Below are positions 1 to 9,759 of a stretch of 64,000 nt of DNA, in pieces. Under the pieces are notes generated by a model. The model saw only the letters and a list, made by a program, of their open reading frames with translations, was not told the DNA's origin and searched no databases. This DNA is from Massilia sp. BJB1822 (lineage in GTDB: Bacteria > Pseudomonadota > Gammaproteobacteria > Burkholderiales > Burkholderiaceae_D), in assembly GCF_013369485.1 (NCBI RefSeq), contig NZ_JABWEB010000020.1:21283-85282 (forward strand). The letters run 5' to 3'. Each line of letters starts with the position of its first letter. Within the stretch, counting starts at the first letter, position 1. Both the position numbers and the translations under genes were made by a program.

Positions 1-1
1 G

Positions 2-1561
<1,560 letters not shown>

Positions 1562-1578
1562 GCAAGCACCCTGTAGTT

Positions 1579-1692
1579 GAGTCCGTGTCCACCTTGGGGT
1601 CAGACCCCAATCGGACACGGACTCGTCTATGGTTACCATCGCCATTAGTTGAGCTCTTGTCCGATGGGTGTCTGACACCAAGGTGGACGGGA
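1579..1692. repeat. REP-like inverted pair, copy 1
   Basis: Two palindromic units in opposite orientation separated by a short spacer. The first (1579-1624) has perfect 12-base outer arms GAGTCCGTGTCC / GGACACGGACTC around a second inverted repeat TTGGGGTC-AG-ACCCCAA. The second (about 1650-1692) is a decayed reverse-orientation copy containing TTGTCCGAT and AAGGTGGAC. The same pair occurs at 49402-49535. The arrangement resembles REPIN-type extragenic doublets; no RAYT transposase is in the window. Confidence 0.8.
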
Positions 1693-1792
1693 GGGTCATC
1701 CTGCGGGTTTCGGCCTTGGTGCGCGGGGCAAAGTGTGGCGTGTAGGCTCCACCTCTCGTCTGCTAAGCTGAAGTCTTCACCGAGGATTGAAT

Positions 1793-1935
1793 ATGGCTAT
1801 CGAGAGCGAAACAGCTGAGGAGGCGATCTTGAGCCTCTCGAGAGCGGACCAGAGGCGCCTGGAGCGCTTGGCGGCCTTGGCTGGCCGTGCGCTGGTCGGC
1901 CAGCGCACTAAGATCGTTTCAGGCGACCATGATCC
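1793..1935 (+). pseudogene. Possible gene remnant in front of sseA 3' end
   Basis: An ATG at 1793 preceded by GAGG opens a frame of about 45 plausible residues (MAIESETAEEAILSLSRADQ... RRLERLAALAGRAL). After this the frame runs antisense into sseA and looks like shadow sequence. The start weakly recalls the N-terminus of small sigma-70-like or ECF proteins (acidic start, then LS-x-AD-xx-RL). It may be a truncated remnant beside the REP pair. It could also be chance; the call is tentative. Confidence 0.3.
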
Positions 1936-1980
1936 ATCATCAGAATACTGCGCTGGAGCCGGCAACGGCAGCGTTGACGT

Positions 1981-2832
1981 TCAGGCGCCGGTGGCGACAG
2001 GGCGAGCAGGGGAGGCGCACCATTCCGACCAGGAGCCGGGATACAGCGCGGCGCCGCGCAGGCCGGCCACTTCCAGGGCCAGCAGGTTGTGGCAGGCGGT
2101 GACGCCGGAGCCGCATTGCATGATGGCCGTTTCGGGGGAGGCGAACAGCGGCGCGAAGTCCTGCTTGAGCTGTTCGGCATTTTTGAAGCGGCCGTCGGCT
2201 TGCAGATTGTCCTTGAAGAAGCGGTTGCGCGCGCCGGGAATGTGGCCGCCCACCGGGTCGATGGTTTCGTTCTCGCCGCGGAAGCGGTCGTTGGCGCGGG
2301 CGTCGACCACGGTCTGCTGGCGGCTTTCGAGATTCGCCAGCACCTCGTCCACAGATACGGTGCGCGTCAGCGTCGGACGTTCGGCGATATGGCCTTGCGG
2401 ACGGGATGCCACCGGCGTCACCAGCGGCAGGCCTTGCGCTTCCCAGGCTGCGAGGCCGCCGTCCAGCACCGCGACGGCCGGGTGGCCGACCCAGCGCAGC
2501 AGCCACCACAGGCGGGCCGCGTACATGCCGCCGTGGGCGTCATAGGCGACAACCTGGCTGTCGTCATTGATGCCCCAGGCGCGCAAGGTTTCAATCAGCT
2601 TGGCGCGTTCCGGCAGCGGGTGGCGGCCGCGGAACTGGCCGTCGGCGCCCTGCTTGGCGCCGGACAGGTCGTCGTCGATGCCGGCGAATTGCGCGTTCTG
2701 AATATGGCCGGCGGCGAAGACTTCGCGGCCCCAGGCGGGATTCATCAGATCATGCCGGCAGTCGAGAATGACCCAATGCGGGTCGGTCAGATGCTGGGAC
2801 AGGGTGGAAGCGTCAATCAGGGTCGTATGCAT
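1981..2832 (-). CDS. sseA: 3-mercaptopyruvate / thiosulfate sulfurtransferase
   Basis: Two-domain rhodanese of 283 residues, the usual length for SseA. It transfers sulfur from 3-mercaptopyruvate or thiosulfate to thiols or cyanide in the cytoplasm. The N-terminal domain begins with VILDCRHDL and contains AGHIQNAQF; the catalytic domain carries VVDARANDRFRGE, GGHIPGARN and the active-site loop QCGSGVTAC, whose first Cys is the persulfide carrier and whose GSGVTA form is typical of mercaptopyruvate-type enzymes. It follows the EamA gene on the same strand with an 18-base gap, so the two are probably co-transcribed. Confidence 0.92.
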   Translation of the reverse strand: MHTTLIDASTLSQHLTDPHWVILDCRHDLMNPAWGREVFAAGHIQNAQFAGIDDDLSGAKQGADGQFRGRHPLPERAKLIETLRAWGINDDSQVVAYDAHGGMYAARLWWLLRWVGHPAVAVLDGGLAAWEAQGLPLVTPVASRPQGHIAERPTLTRTVSVDEVLANLESRQQTVVDARANDRFRGENETIDPVGGHIPGARNRFFKDNLQADGRFKNAEQLKQDFAPLFASPETAIMQCGSGVTACHNLLALEVAGLRGAALYPGSWSEWCASPARPVATGA

Positions 2833-2850
2833 GGCAGCTTATCCTTGGAT

Positions 2851-3774
2851 TCAGACTTCACTTGCGATAGGGTCGGTTTTGGCGATGGCCTTGCCGCGTT
2901 CAGTATTGCGGGTATTGTAGAACGTTGCGGCCATCCCCGAGAGCAGGATGATGCCGATGCCCGCCCAGCTATGCCAGTTGAATACATCGCTGAAGACCAG
3001 GATGCCCCAGAAGCTGGAAAACACGATGCCGCTGTATTGCAGATTGGCGACTACCAGGGTGTTGCCGAGGCGGTAGGCGCGCGTCATCGCCACCTGCGCG
3101 GCGGTGGCGCACAGGCCGATGCCCAGCAGGAGCAGGGCGCCTTTGGCGTTGGCCGGCGAGTGCCAGACCACGGGGCTGCTGCCGGATTCCACGAAGTGGC
3201 CCACCAGGCCGGCCATGAAATTGGTGATGGAGAAGAAGAAGACCACGCGCGATTCCGGCTCGCCCGCCAGGCCCAGCTTGCGCACCTGCATATAGGCCAT
3301 GGCCGACAGCACGCTGGACGACAGCGCGATCATCGCTTCGAACAATTGGTTGGAATGGAAGGCCGGCTGCAGCAGCAGGGTGACGCCGACAAAGCTCATG
3401 AAGACGGCGCCGATCAGCGGCCATTCGATATGGTTTTTGGCGTGCCACCAGCCGTGCAGGAAGAGCCAGACGGCGATCCAGATCGGCGCCATGTAATTGA
3501 GGGTCATGGCGGTGGCGAGCGGCAGGCGGGCAATGGCGTAGAACCACAGCCAGAGCGAGATAACGCCCACCACGCCGCGCCACAGGTGGGCAAACGGCAT
3601 GGTGGTGCGGAAGCTGGCGCCTTGCGCCCGCATCATGCAGAACAGGACCGTCATGCCGATCAGTCCCCGGTACATCACGATCTCCGAGGTGGAGAAGGTT
3701 TCGGAAGCCAGTTTGACGCAGACGCCCATGGCGGCAAACATGAAACTGGCAAATAACATCCAAAGCGATTGCAT
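2851..3774 (-). CDS. EamA/DMT family permease
   Basis: Hydrophobic protein of 307 residues with about ten predicted membrane helices in two five-helix halves, the standard drug/metabolite transporter architecture. The first half contains EIVMYRGLIGM and the conserved LPLATAMTLNYMAPIW stretch; the second half contains AYRLGNTLVVANLQYSGIVFSSFWG. The substrate cannot be inferred; relatives export amino acids, nucleobases or metabolites. It lies between a Rieske oxygenase and sseA, all on the minus strand. The last 30 residues are a polar cytoplasmic tail. Confidence 0.9.
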   Translation of the reverse strand: MQSLWMLFASFMFAAMGVCVKLASETFSTSEIVMYRGLIGMTVLFCMMRAQGASFRTTMPFAHLWRGVVGVISLWLWFYAIARLPLATAMTLNYMAPIWIAVWLFLHGWWHAKNHIEWPLIGAVFMSFVGVTLLLQPAFHSNQLFEAMIALSSSVLSAMAYMQVRKLGLAGEPESRVVFFFSITNFMAGLVGHFVESGSSPVVWHSPANAKGALLLLGIGLCATAAQVAMTRAYRLGNTLVVANLQYSGIVFSSFWGILVFSDVFNWHSWAGIGIILLSGMAATFYNTRNTERGKAIAKTDPIASEV

Positions 3775-3822
3775 CGTATTCCTGTTCTACTGCCGCCGGG
3801 CGGCCGTCCTACTCGACCACTC

Positions 3823-4923
3823 TTATACTTCTAATTTGCTGCGGTACCACTCATGGAAGTGCTGCATGCCGTCTTCCATCGGCGACTGGTACGGCCCGGC
3901 GTCGTTCTCGCCGCGCTCCATCAGGACACGTCGCCCCGCATCCATGCGCTGGCCGATTTCGTCGTCCTCGATGCAGGTTTCCATATAGGCTGCCCGCTCG
4001 GCTTCGATGAATTCGCGCTCGAACAGCACGATTTCTTCGGGATAGTAGAACTCGACCACGTTCTTGGTGCGCTGCGGGCCGTCCGGCCACAAGGTGGAGA
4101 CGATCAGCACGTGCGGATACCATTCCACCATGATGTTCGGATACAGCGTCAGCCAGATCGCGCCATAGGGCGGCGGTTCGCCGTTGCGGAACTTGAGCAC
4201 CTGCTCCTGCCAGCGCTGATAGATCGGCGAGCCGGATTTCTGCAGGCCGCGATGCACGCCCACGGTCTGCACGCTGTAATCCTCGCCGAATTCCCAGCGC
4301 AGGTCGTCGCAGCTGACAAAGCTGCCCAGGCCCGGGTGGAAAGGCTCGACGTGGTAGTCCTCCAGATAGACTTCGATGAAGGTCTTCCAGTTGTAGTCGC
4401 AGTCGTGGATTTCGACGTGGTCGAACATATAGCCGCTGAAGTCGAGATCCTTGGTGACGGACAGCTTGCTCAGCTTTTCCATCACGTTGTAGCCATTTTG
4501 CTCGAACAGCAGGCCGTTCCAGCTTTGCAGCTTGGTCTTGGCCAGGTTCAGGCAAGGCGTGTCGGGGAAGTGCGGCGCGCCGATCAGCTCCCCCTTCAGA
4601 TCGTAGGTCCAGCGGTGCAGCGGGCAGACGATGTTATTGCTGTTGCCGCGGCCATTGAACATCAGCGCCTGGCGGTGGCGGCAGACGTTGGACATCAGCT
4701 CGATGCCGGCCGGGCTGCGCACCAGCATGCGGCCTTCGTTTTCCGAGGCCAGGGTCATGAAATCGCCCGCGTTCGGAATCATCAGCTCATGGCCGATATA
4801 ACGCGGGCCTTGCTTGAATAATTGCTGCATTTCACGCTGCAGAAGCGTTTCGTCAAAGTAGACGTTGACCGGAAGTTGCGCGTTTGAACGCGCCAGCTTG
4901 GCGTGGGTACCCAGATCGGACAT
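3823..4923 (-). CDS. Rieske [2Fe-2S] aromatic-ring-hydroxylating oxygenase alpha subunit
   Basis: Protein of 366 residues. The N-terminal Rieske domain has the C-x-H-x16-C-x2-H cluster motif (VCRHRQ ... VCPLHRW). The C-terminal mononuclear iron domain has NWKTFIEVYLEDYHVEPFH, giving the two catalytic His; the Asp ligand is probably in the DDEIGQRMDAGRR region. Such subunits hydroxylate or demethylate aromatic or quaternary-amine substrates using electrons from a separate reductase. No reductase or beta subunit is encoded nearby, so the partner is unknown and the substrate is not predicted. The gene faces away from xseB and shares a 334-base intergenic region with it. Confidence 0.88.
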   Translation of the reverse strand: MSDLGTHAKLARSNAQLPVNVYFDETLLQREMQQLFKQGPRYIGHELMIPNAGDFMTLASENEGRMLVRSPAGIELMSNVCRHRQALMFNGRGNSNNIVCPLHRWTYDLKGELIGAPHFPDTPCLNLAKTKLQSWNGLLFEQNGYNVMEKLSKLSVTKDLDFSGYMFDHVEIHDCDYNWKTFIEVYLEDYHVEPFHPGLGSFVSCDDLRWEFGEDYSVQTVGVHRGLQKSGSPIYQRWQEQVLKFRNGEPPPYGAIWLTLYPNIMVEWYPHVLIVSTLWPDGPQRTKNVVEFYYPEEIVLFEREFIEAERAAYMETCIEDDEIGQRMDAGRRVLMERGENDAGPYQSPMEDGMQHFHEWYRSKLEV

Positions 4924-5257
4924 CCCAACCCCCCTTAATTAAATTACTGCAAACCAAGAAGAGACAGAATCCGTAAAGACCTGAATTCAGAAATTAGAAA
5001 CGGTATTTCGGACAGAACCGGAGATTATACCCCGAATCCCCGCGTTTTCGGGGAAGTTGGGCCAAAATCGGGGTAAAATGCCGCTGTCCGCCCCAAGATG
5101 GGGGCGCCGCCGCCGGATTCCAGTGCGAATTGCGGCCTGGCTCGGCAATTCCCCGCAGCGGGCTCCGCATTTTCCGACCTATTCAGATAGTTTGTTCTAA
5201 AATAACGGGCTACACTGAGCCAGCCGGTTTATCGTGCCGACTAGCCACAACGATTGA
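4924..5257. other. Intergenic region between divergent Rieske and xseB genes
   Basis: No convincing gene. It must hold promoters for the leftward Rieske gene and the rightward xseB-ispA-dxs operon. A small GC-rich inverted repeat (CCCCG at 5038-5042, CGGGG at 5049-5053, loop CGTTTT) is visible. No sigma-70 hexamer pair stood out well enough to call. Confidence 0.5.
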
Positions 5258-5263
5258 ATGCAT

Positions 5264-5521
5264 ATGCCTAAGAAAATGAATGACGACACCGCTGCCGCGG
5301 CGCCGGCCTCCTTCGAGGAGGCCATGGCCGAACTGGCGCAGCTGGTGACGCAGATGGAGTCGGGCCAGCTGCCGCTGGAAGCGTCCGTCGCCGCTTATGC
5401 GCGCGGTTCCGAGCTGGTGAAATTCTGCGCCGGCCAGTTGGACAAGGTGGAATCCCAGGTCAAGGTGCTGGAGGGCGATCTGCTCAAGCCCTTCGCCGAC
5501 AATGAGGAGGGCCAGCCATGA
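5264..5521 (+). CDS. xseB: Exodeoxyribonuclease VII small subunit
   Basis: Small acidic helical protein (85 residues from ATG 5264; an in-frame ATG at 5258 gives 87). It is the XseB subunit that binds XseA to form the nuclease degrading single-stranded DNA. The family core is seen as FEEAMAELAQLVTQMESGQLPLEASVAAYARGSELVKFC followed by L-x-KVESQVKVLE. The stop overlaps the ispA start (ATGA), so translation is coupled. Association of xseB with ispA and dxs is common in proteobacteria. Confidence 0.93.
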   Translation: MPKKMNDDTAAAAPASFEEAMAELAQLVTQMESGQLPLEASVAAYARGSELVKFCAGQLDKVESQVKVLEGDLLKPFADNEEGQP

Positions 5522-6408
5522 GCGCCACCTTCCAGGATTGGATGAAGACCATCCAGGCCGGCATGGAGCACGATATGTCGGCCTATCTGCCGGCCGCCTC
5601 CGCGCTGCCGCAGAAACTGCACGAAGCCATGCGCTATGCCCTGCTGGGCGGCGGCAAGCGCGTGCGCCCGCTGCTGGTGTACGCCGCCGGCAATCTGTTC
5701 GGCGCCGATGCGGCCGCCCTGAGCCGGGCGGCGGCAGCGCTGGAAATGATCCACGCCTATTCGCTGGTGCACGACGACATGCCCTGCATGGACGACGATG
5801 CGCTGCGCCGCGGCAAGCCGACCGTGCATATCGCTTACGACGAAGCCACCGCGCTGCTGGTGGGCGACGCCCTGCAGGCGCAGGCCTTTGCCGTGCTGGC
5901 CGAGGCGGACACGCTGCCGCCGGCGCGCCAGGTGGCCATGCTGCGCCTCTTGGCGCAAGCCGCCGGTTCGGCCGGCATGTGCGGCGGCCAGGCCATCGAC
6001 CTGGCCAGCGTGGGCCTGAGCCTGACGCTGCAGCAGCTGGAGCAGATGCACCAGCTGAAAACCGGCGCGCTGCTGCGTGCCTCGGTGGTGCTGGGCGCCC
6101 TGGCCGGCAAGGATCTCGACGCGGCCGAGCTGCAAGCCCTGAACGATTATTCTCGCGCCATCGGCCTGGCTTTCCAGGTGGTGGACGACATCCTCGACGC
6201 CACGGCCGATTCGGCCACCCTGGGCAAGACGGCCGGCAAGGATGCGGCCGACAACAAACCTACCTATGTTTCCATCCTGGGCCTGGAACCGTCCAAGGCC
6301 CTGGCGGAAAAACTGCGGCTCGAGGCGCACGCTGCGCTCGCGCCATTCGGAGACAATGCACAGCGCTTACGCGAACTCGCGGATCTGATCGTGCAGCGGA
6401 AGGCATAA
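5518..6408 (+). CDS. ispA: Farnesyl diphosphate synthase (polyprenyl synthetase)
   Basis: Class I trans-prenyltransferase of 296 residues that condenses isopentenyl with dimethylallyl and geranyl diphosphates. The first aspartate-rich motif is DDMPCMDDD, preceded by HAYSLVHDD; the second is DDILD in FQVVDDILDATAD; GGGKRVRPLL and GGQAIDL are also present. The inserted residues in the first motif (DDxxxxD) fit bacterial FPP synthase. It lies between xseB (4-base overlap) and dxs (next base), giving an isoprenoid precursor operon. Confidence 0.95.
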   Translation: MSATFQDWMKTIQAGMEHDMSAYLPAASALPQKLHEAMRYALLGGGKRVRPLLVYAAGNLFGADAAALSRAAAALEMIHAYSLVHDDMPCMDDDALRRGKPTVHIAYDEATALLVGDALQAQAFAVLAEADTLPPARQVAMLRLLAQAAGSAGMCGGQAIDLASVGLSLTLQQLEQMHQLKTGALLRASVVLGALAGKDLDAAELQALNDYSRAIGLAFQVVDDILDATADSATLGKTAGKDAADNKPTYVSILGLEPSKALAEKLRLEAHAALAPFGDNAQRLRELADLIVQRKA

Positions 6409-8277
6409 ATGAAACTGCTTGAAAACATCAACATCCCGGCGGACCTGCGCAAGCTGCAGCGCCACCAACTGACGCCGCTGGCGCATGAGCTGCGCAGCTT
6501 CCTGCTCGATTCGGTCTCGAAAACGGGCGGCCACCTGTCGTCCAATCTGGGCACGGTGGAACTGACCATCGCCCTGCATTACGTCTTCAACACGCCGCAG
6601 GACCGCATCGTGTGGGACGTGGGCCACCAGACCTACTCGCACAAGATCCTGACCGGCCGCCGCGAACAGTTCCACACCCTGCGCCAGCGCGACGGCATTT
6701 CCGGCTTCCCGCGCCGCGTGGAAAGCGAATACGACACCTTCGGCACCGCCCACTCCTCGACCTCGATTTCGGCCGCGCTGGGCATGGCGCAGGCGGCCAA
6801 GATCAAGGGCGAGCACCGCCACGCCATCGCCGTGATCGGCGACGGCTCGATGACGGCCGGCATGGCCTTCGAGGCGCTCAACAACGCCGGCGTGCAGGAA
6901 GACCTGAATCTGCTGGTGATCCTGAACGACAACGATATGTCGATCTCGCCGCCGGTCGGTGCTTTGAACCGCTACCTGGCGCGCCTGATGTCGGGCCAGT
7001 TCTACGCCGCCGCCAAGAACGTCGGGAAGTCGGTGCTGCCCGGTCCTGTGCTGGAGCTGGCCAAGCGCCTGGAAGAACATGCGAAAGGCATGGTGGTGCC
7101 CGCCACCATGTTCGAGGAATTCGGCTTCAACTACATCGGCCCGATCGACGGCCATGACCTGGAATCGCTGATCCCCACGCTGCAGAATATCCGCCAGCTC
7201 AAAGGTCCGCAGTTCCTGCACGTGGTGACGAAAAAAGGCCAGGGCTACAAGCTGGCCGAGGCCGAACCGATTCTGTACCACGGCACCGGCAAGTTCAATC
7301 CTGCCGAAGGCATCAAGCCTGCGCCGCCGTCCAAGATCACTTACACCGAAGTGTTCGGCAACTGGCTGTGCGATATGGCGGCCCACGACAAGGCCCTGGT
7401 CGGCATCACGCCTGCCATGCGCGAAGGTTCGGGCATGGTGCGCTTCGACCAGCAATATCCCGACCGCTACTTCGACGTCGGCATCGCCGAGCAGCATGCC
7501 GTGACCTTCGGCGCCGGCCTGGCCTGCGAAGGCTTGAAGCCGGTGGTGGCGATTTACTCGACCTTCCTGCAGCGCGCCTACGATCAGCTGATCCACGACG
7601 TCGCCCTGCAGAATCTGGACGTGACCTTTGCCCTCGACCGCGCCGGCCTGGTGGGCGCGGACGGCGCGACCCACGCCGGCAACTACGATCTGGCCTATCT
7701 GCGCTGCATCCCGAATATGGTGGTGATGGCGCCGTCCGACGAGAACGAATGCCGCAAGATGCTGACCACGGCTTATCACTATCCCGGCCCGGCCGCCGTG
7801 CGCTATCCGCGCGGCGCGGGCGTCGGCGCGGCCATCGAGCCGGCTTTGACCTCGCTGGAAATCGGCAAGGGCGAAGTGCGCCGCAAGGGCCAGAAGATTG
7901 CCATCCTGGCCTTCGGCTCGATGGTGGCGCCAAGCCTGGGCGCGGCCGAACAGCTCGATGCGACGGTGGCCAATATGCGCTTCGTCAAGCCGCTGGACGC
8001 GGAGCTGGTCAAGCAGCTGGCCGCCGAACACGATTACCTGGTGACGGTGGAAGAGGGCTGCATCATGGGCGGCGCCGGCGCTGCCGTGGCCGAGGCCTTG
8101 GCCTCGGCGGGCATCGTCAAACCGCTGCTGATGCTGGGCCTGCCCGACCAGTTCATCGACCACGGCGACCCGGCCAAGCTGCTCGCCAGCGTGGGCCTGG
8201 ATGCGACCGGCATCGCCGCCTCGATCCGCCAGCGTTTCGGCGGCGAGGAACCGCGCCTGGTGGTGAATAACGGCTGA
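6409..8277 (+). CDS. dxs: 1-deoxy-D-xylulose-5-phosphate synthase
   Basis: Thiamine-diphosphate enzyme of 622 residues catalysing the first step of the MEP pathway from pyruvate and glyceraldehyde 3-phosphate. The ThDP/Mg motif GDGSMTAGMAFEALN ... NDNDMSI, the HLSSNLGTVELT start region, VWDVGHQTYSHKI, the catalytic region DVGIAEQHAVTF and the C-terminal transketolase domain are all in place. The start directly follows the ispA stop. A strong terminator follows the stop, so the operon ends here. Confidence 0.97.
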   Translation: MKLLENINIPADLRKLQRHQLTPLAHELRSFLLDSVSKTGGHLSSNLGTVELTIALHYVFNTPQDRIVWDVGHQTYSHKILTGRREQFHTLRQRDGISGFPRRVESEYDTFGTAHSSTSISAALGMAQAAKIKGEHRHAIAVIGDGSMTAGMAFEALNNAGVQEDLNLLVILNDNDMSISPPVGALNRYLARLMSGQFYAAAKNVGKSVLPGPVLELAKRLEEHAKGMVVPATMFEEFGFNYIGPIDGHDLESLIPTLQNIRQLKGPQFLHVVTKKGQGYKLAEAEPILYHGTGKFNPAEGIKPAPPSKITYTEVFGNWLCDMAAHDKALVGITPAMREGSGMVRFDQQYPDRYFDVGIAEQHAVTFGAGLACEGLKPVVAIYSTFLQRAYDQLIHDVALQNLDVTFALDRAGLVGADGATHAGNYDLAYLRCIPNMVVMAPSDENECRKMLTTAYHYPGPAAVRYPRGAGVGAAIEPALTSLEIGKGEVRRKGQKIAILAFGSMVAPSLGAAEQLDATVANMRFVKPLDAELVKQLAAEHDYLVTVEEGCIMGGAGAAVAEALASAGIVKPLLMLGLPDQFIDHGDPAKLLASVGLDATGIAASIRQRFGGEEPRLVVNNG

Positions 8278-8294
8278 TTTTTCAGCCCCCTCAA

Positions 8295-8325
8295 AAAAGC
8301 GGCGCCGCGTGCGCCGCTTTTTTTA
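8295..8325 (+). terminator. Rho-independent terminator after dxs
   Basis: Nine-base stem AAGCGGCGC / GCGCCGCTT (8297-8305 and 8311-8319), five-base loop CGCGT, followed by a T run. It separates the housekeeping operon from the peptide cluster. Confidence 0.9.
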
Positions 8326-8329
8326 TTTC

Positions 8330-8360
8330 TTGACAAGATAGGCAGACGCACCCTAACTTT
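8330..8360 (+). promoter_or_regulatory. Possible promoter of first peptide gene
   Basis: A consensus TTGACA at 8330-8335 lies right after the dxs terminator; 17-18 bases downstream is only a weak -10 (CTAACT / TAACTT). It would drive the peptide gene at 8412. Confidence 0.35.
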
Positions 8361-8411
8361 CCGATGCTTCAAGCTGGTTCACTTATTACTTTTATGAGAG
8401 AAGGAGACAGC

Positions 8412-8606
8412 ATGTTCAAGAAAGTTGCACTCTTCCTATTTGCGGCAGCCTGCTCATTTTCTGCCTTGGCCTATAACGACGACCCTAATGTTTGCCCGCA
8501 GAAGTGCCTGGTCAATTATGACCTTTGCGTGAAGAGCGGCCACGCCGAGCACGCCTGCTACATCGAGTATGCAAACTGCCTCTGGGGTGAATGCGAGCGC
8601 TGGTAA
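8412..8606 (+). CDS. Six-cysteine secreted peptide 1
   Basis: 64-residue precursor. ATG 8412 is chosen because AAGGAGA lies just upstream and all paralogs start M-x-K/R-K; an upstream in-frame start would add a non-conserved stretch. Sec signal with KK, hydrophobic core and cleavage after SALA. The mature part has six Cys spaced 3-6-9-6-4 (the last gap one longer than usual), with aromatic residues at position 4 of both x6 segments (Tyr, Tyr). The signal form with AAACSFSALA is shared only with the peptide at 10047. Function unknown; first member of the array, immediately after the dxs terminator. Confidence 0.85.
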   Translation: MFKKVALFLFAAACSFSALAYNDDPNVCPQKCLVNYDLCVKSGHAEHACYIEYANCLWGECERW

Positions 8607-8643
8607 GCCTTGCCGTACAAAACCGCTCCACGGCGCATAGTTA

Positions 8644-8658
8644 CTATTAAATTAATAG
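8644..8658. promoter_or_regulatory. Operator-like palindrome, copy A
   Basis: CTATTAA-A-TTAATAG, perfect seven-base arms with a single central base, 44 bases upstream of the -35. It is conserved in all three modules (one mismatch in copy B). A regulator-binding role is inference. Confidence 0.5.
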
Positions 8659-8701
8659 CGTCGTATTTTAATGCAGAATTTTTCTATGCTCATGAATATT
8701 C

Positions 8702-8730
8702 TTGACATGGATTTTGGGCTGCACTATTGT
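8702..8730 (+). promoter_or_regulatory. Promoter of glutaredoxin/peptide unit A
   Basis: TTGACA (8702-8707), 17-base spacer, TATTGT (8725-8730). The hexamers and spacing are identical in modules B and C, which supports a real sigma-70 promoter. Confidence 0.75.
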
Positions 8731-8796
8731 TGCCGTGGAGTCATTCTTGCTAAATGGCCAAACTAAATAGAACATTACAAGATAGAGGCGCTGGAG

Positions 8797-9183
8797 ATGA
8801 TCGGAAAAAAGATTAAAGTCGTAGCCGTCTACATTCTCATCCTGGCGGCGGGCCTCGGCGTCGGCCTGGGGCTGGCCAGGCTGCCTGCCATGTTCAAGAA
8901 GCCTTATGTCGAAGGCAATTACGCTGCCTATTTCCCCGATACCCGCACCAAGGTCGTGGTGTATGGCACGGAAACCTGCCCCTTCTGCATTAAAACCCGC
9001 GCCTATCTGAAAGAGCGCAATATCGCTTTCGCCGATTTGTACGTCGACAATTCGGAAAAAGCCAAGAAAGAATTCGGCCAATTGGGCGGTGGTGGCGTGC
9101 CCATGATTCTGGTCGGCAATCGCCGTATCGAAGGCTTCAATCAAGCCGCTCTCGACGACGCACTGAAAAAGTTCGTTAACTAA
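8797..9183 (+). CDS. Membrane-anchored glutaredoxin-like protein 1
   Basis: 128 residues. N-terminus MIGKKIK, then one hydrophobic helix (about residues 8-27) and FKKPYVEG; the positive-inside rule suggests the C-terminal domain is periplasmic. That domain is glutaredoxin/thioredoxin-like: YGTETCPFC (Cys61, Cys64), cis-proline GVPMI (Pro102), then GNRRIEGF. CPFC is close to the CPYC of glutaredoxins. Nearly identical to the protein at 12371, especially from residue 29 on. The AGAGG at 8784-8788 is the likely ribosome site. Lying upstream of six-Cys peptides, it could form, reduce or shuffle their disulfides; that role is inference. Confidence 0.88.
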   Translation: MIGKKIKVVAVYILILAAGLGVGLGLARLPAMFKKPYVEGNYAAYFPDTRTKVVVYGTETCPFCIKTRAYLKERNIAFADLYVDNSEKAKKEFGQLGGGGVPMILVGNRRIEGFNQAALDDALKKFVN

Positions 9184-9213
9184 GCATTCACCGATATTTT
9201 TGCCGCGCGCAGC

Positions 9214-9240
9214 GGAGCCGGATTGGAACGATCCGGCTCC
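9214..9240 (+). other. Strong hairpin between glutaredoxin and peptide genes
   Basis: Perfect ten-base stem GGAGCCGGAT / ATCCGGCTCC with a seven-base loop. There is no T run, so it is more likely an mRNA processing or stability element than a terminator. Confidence 0.6.
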
Positions 9241-9351
9241 GATGGAATCCTGTTGTCTGAAGTTTTTGCTGCACGGGTGGGCCGCCCGGAGCTGTATCAG
9301 GCCATCCATTGTCGATTGATTGTTGAACCTATCAGAAAAGGAATTTGAGTC

Positions 9352-9537
9352 ATGATGAAAAAAATTGCCTTCTTCGTGTTCGCCGCTGCGACCGCCTTGT
9401 CCGCTTCGCTGGCCGGCGCGGCCACCCCTTTCTACTGTGAAGAGTGCGATACGCGCTTAGAGCAGTGCATGGATTCGCCGTTCCGCCTGTACTGCAACCG
9501 CGCATATGCCGAGTGCCGGGCCACCTGCATTCCATAA
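9352..9537 (+). CDS. Six-cysteine secreted peptide 2
   Basis: 61 residues (60 if the second ATG at 9355 is used); AAAGGA lies 9 bases upstream. Type A signal (FAAATALSASLAGA) with cleavage after AGA. The mature part starts ATPFYC and has Cys spacing 2-6-8-6-3; the first pair is CEEC rather than C-x3-C. The second x6 segment has Tyr at position 4, the first has Leu. It is followed 17 bases after its stop by the next paralog with its own GAAAGGA site, so the two are co-transcribed. Confidence 0.85.
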   Translation: MMKKIAFFVFAAATALSASLAGAATPFYCEECDTRLEQCMDSPFRLYCNRAYAECRATCIP

Positions 9538-9554
9538 AACTGAAAGGAAAAATC

Positions 9555-9746
9555 ATGCATAAGAAAGTTCTGCTCTTCGTCTTTGCTGCCGCCGCCGCGC
9601 TGTCCGCATCGTTCGCCGGCGCCGCCGACCGTGAAACCTGCCTGCAGCGCTGCAGCGATACCCACACGAGCTGTATTGAGGACGGTGTTTACGAAGCGTA
9701 TATGTGCGACTTCGCGTACACAATGTGCCGCCGCAGCTGCCGTTAA
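9555..9746 (+). CDS. Six-cysteine secreted peptide 3
   Basis: 63 residues. Start at ATG 9555 (MHKKVLL) from GAAAGGA spacing and alignment with paralogs; a longer upstream frame exists but is not conserved. Type A signal ending SFAGA. Cys spacing 3-6-10-6-3, last Cys second from the end. Closest visible relative is the frameshifted copy directly downstream (9760-9947), which shares the AGAADR junction and the C-terminal MCRR-x-C, so this pair is a recent tandem duplication. Confidence 0.85.
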   Translation: MHKKVLLFVFAAAAALSASFAGAADRETCLQRCSDTHTSCIEDGVYEAYMCDFAYTMCRRSCR

Positions 9747-9759
9747 GCAGCTGGGACTT

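Larger units (their letters stand above)
8639..8790 (+). repeat. Promoter module, copy A
   Basis: About 150 non-coding bases homologous to 11142-11300 and 11976-12180. Shared landmarks in order: TTACTATTAAATTAATAG, TCATGAAT, TTGACA and TATTGT. It lies just upstream of the first glutaredoxin-like gene and is markedly more AT-rich than the surroundings. Confidence 0.8.
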
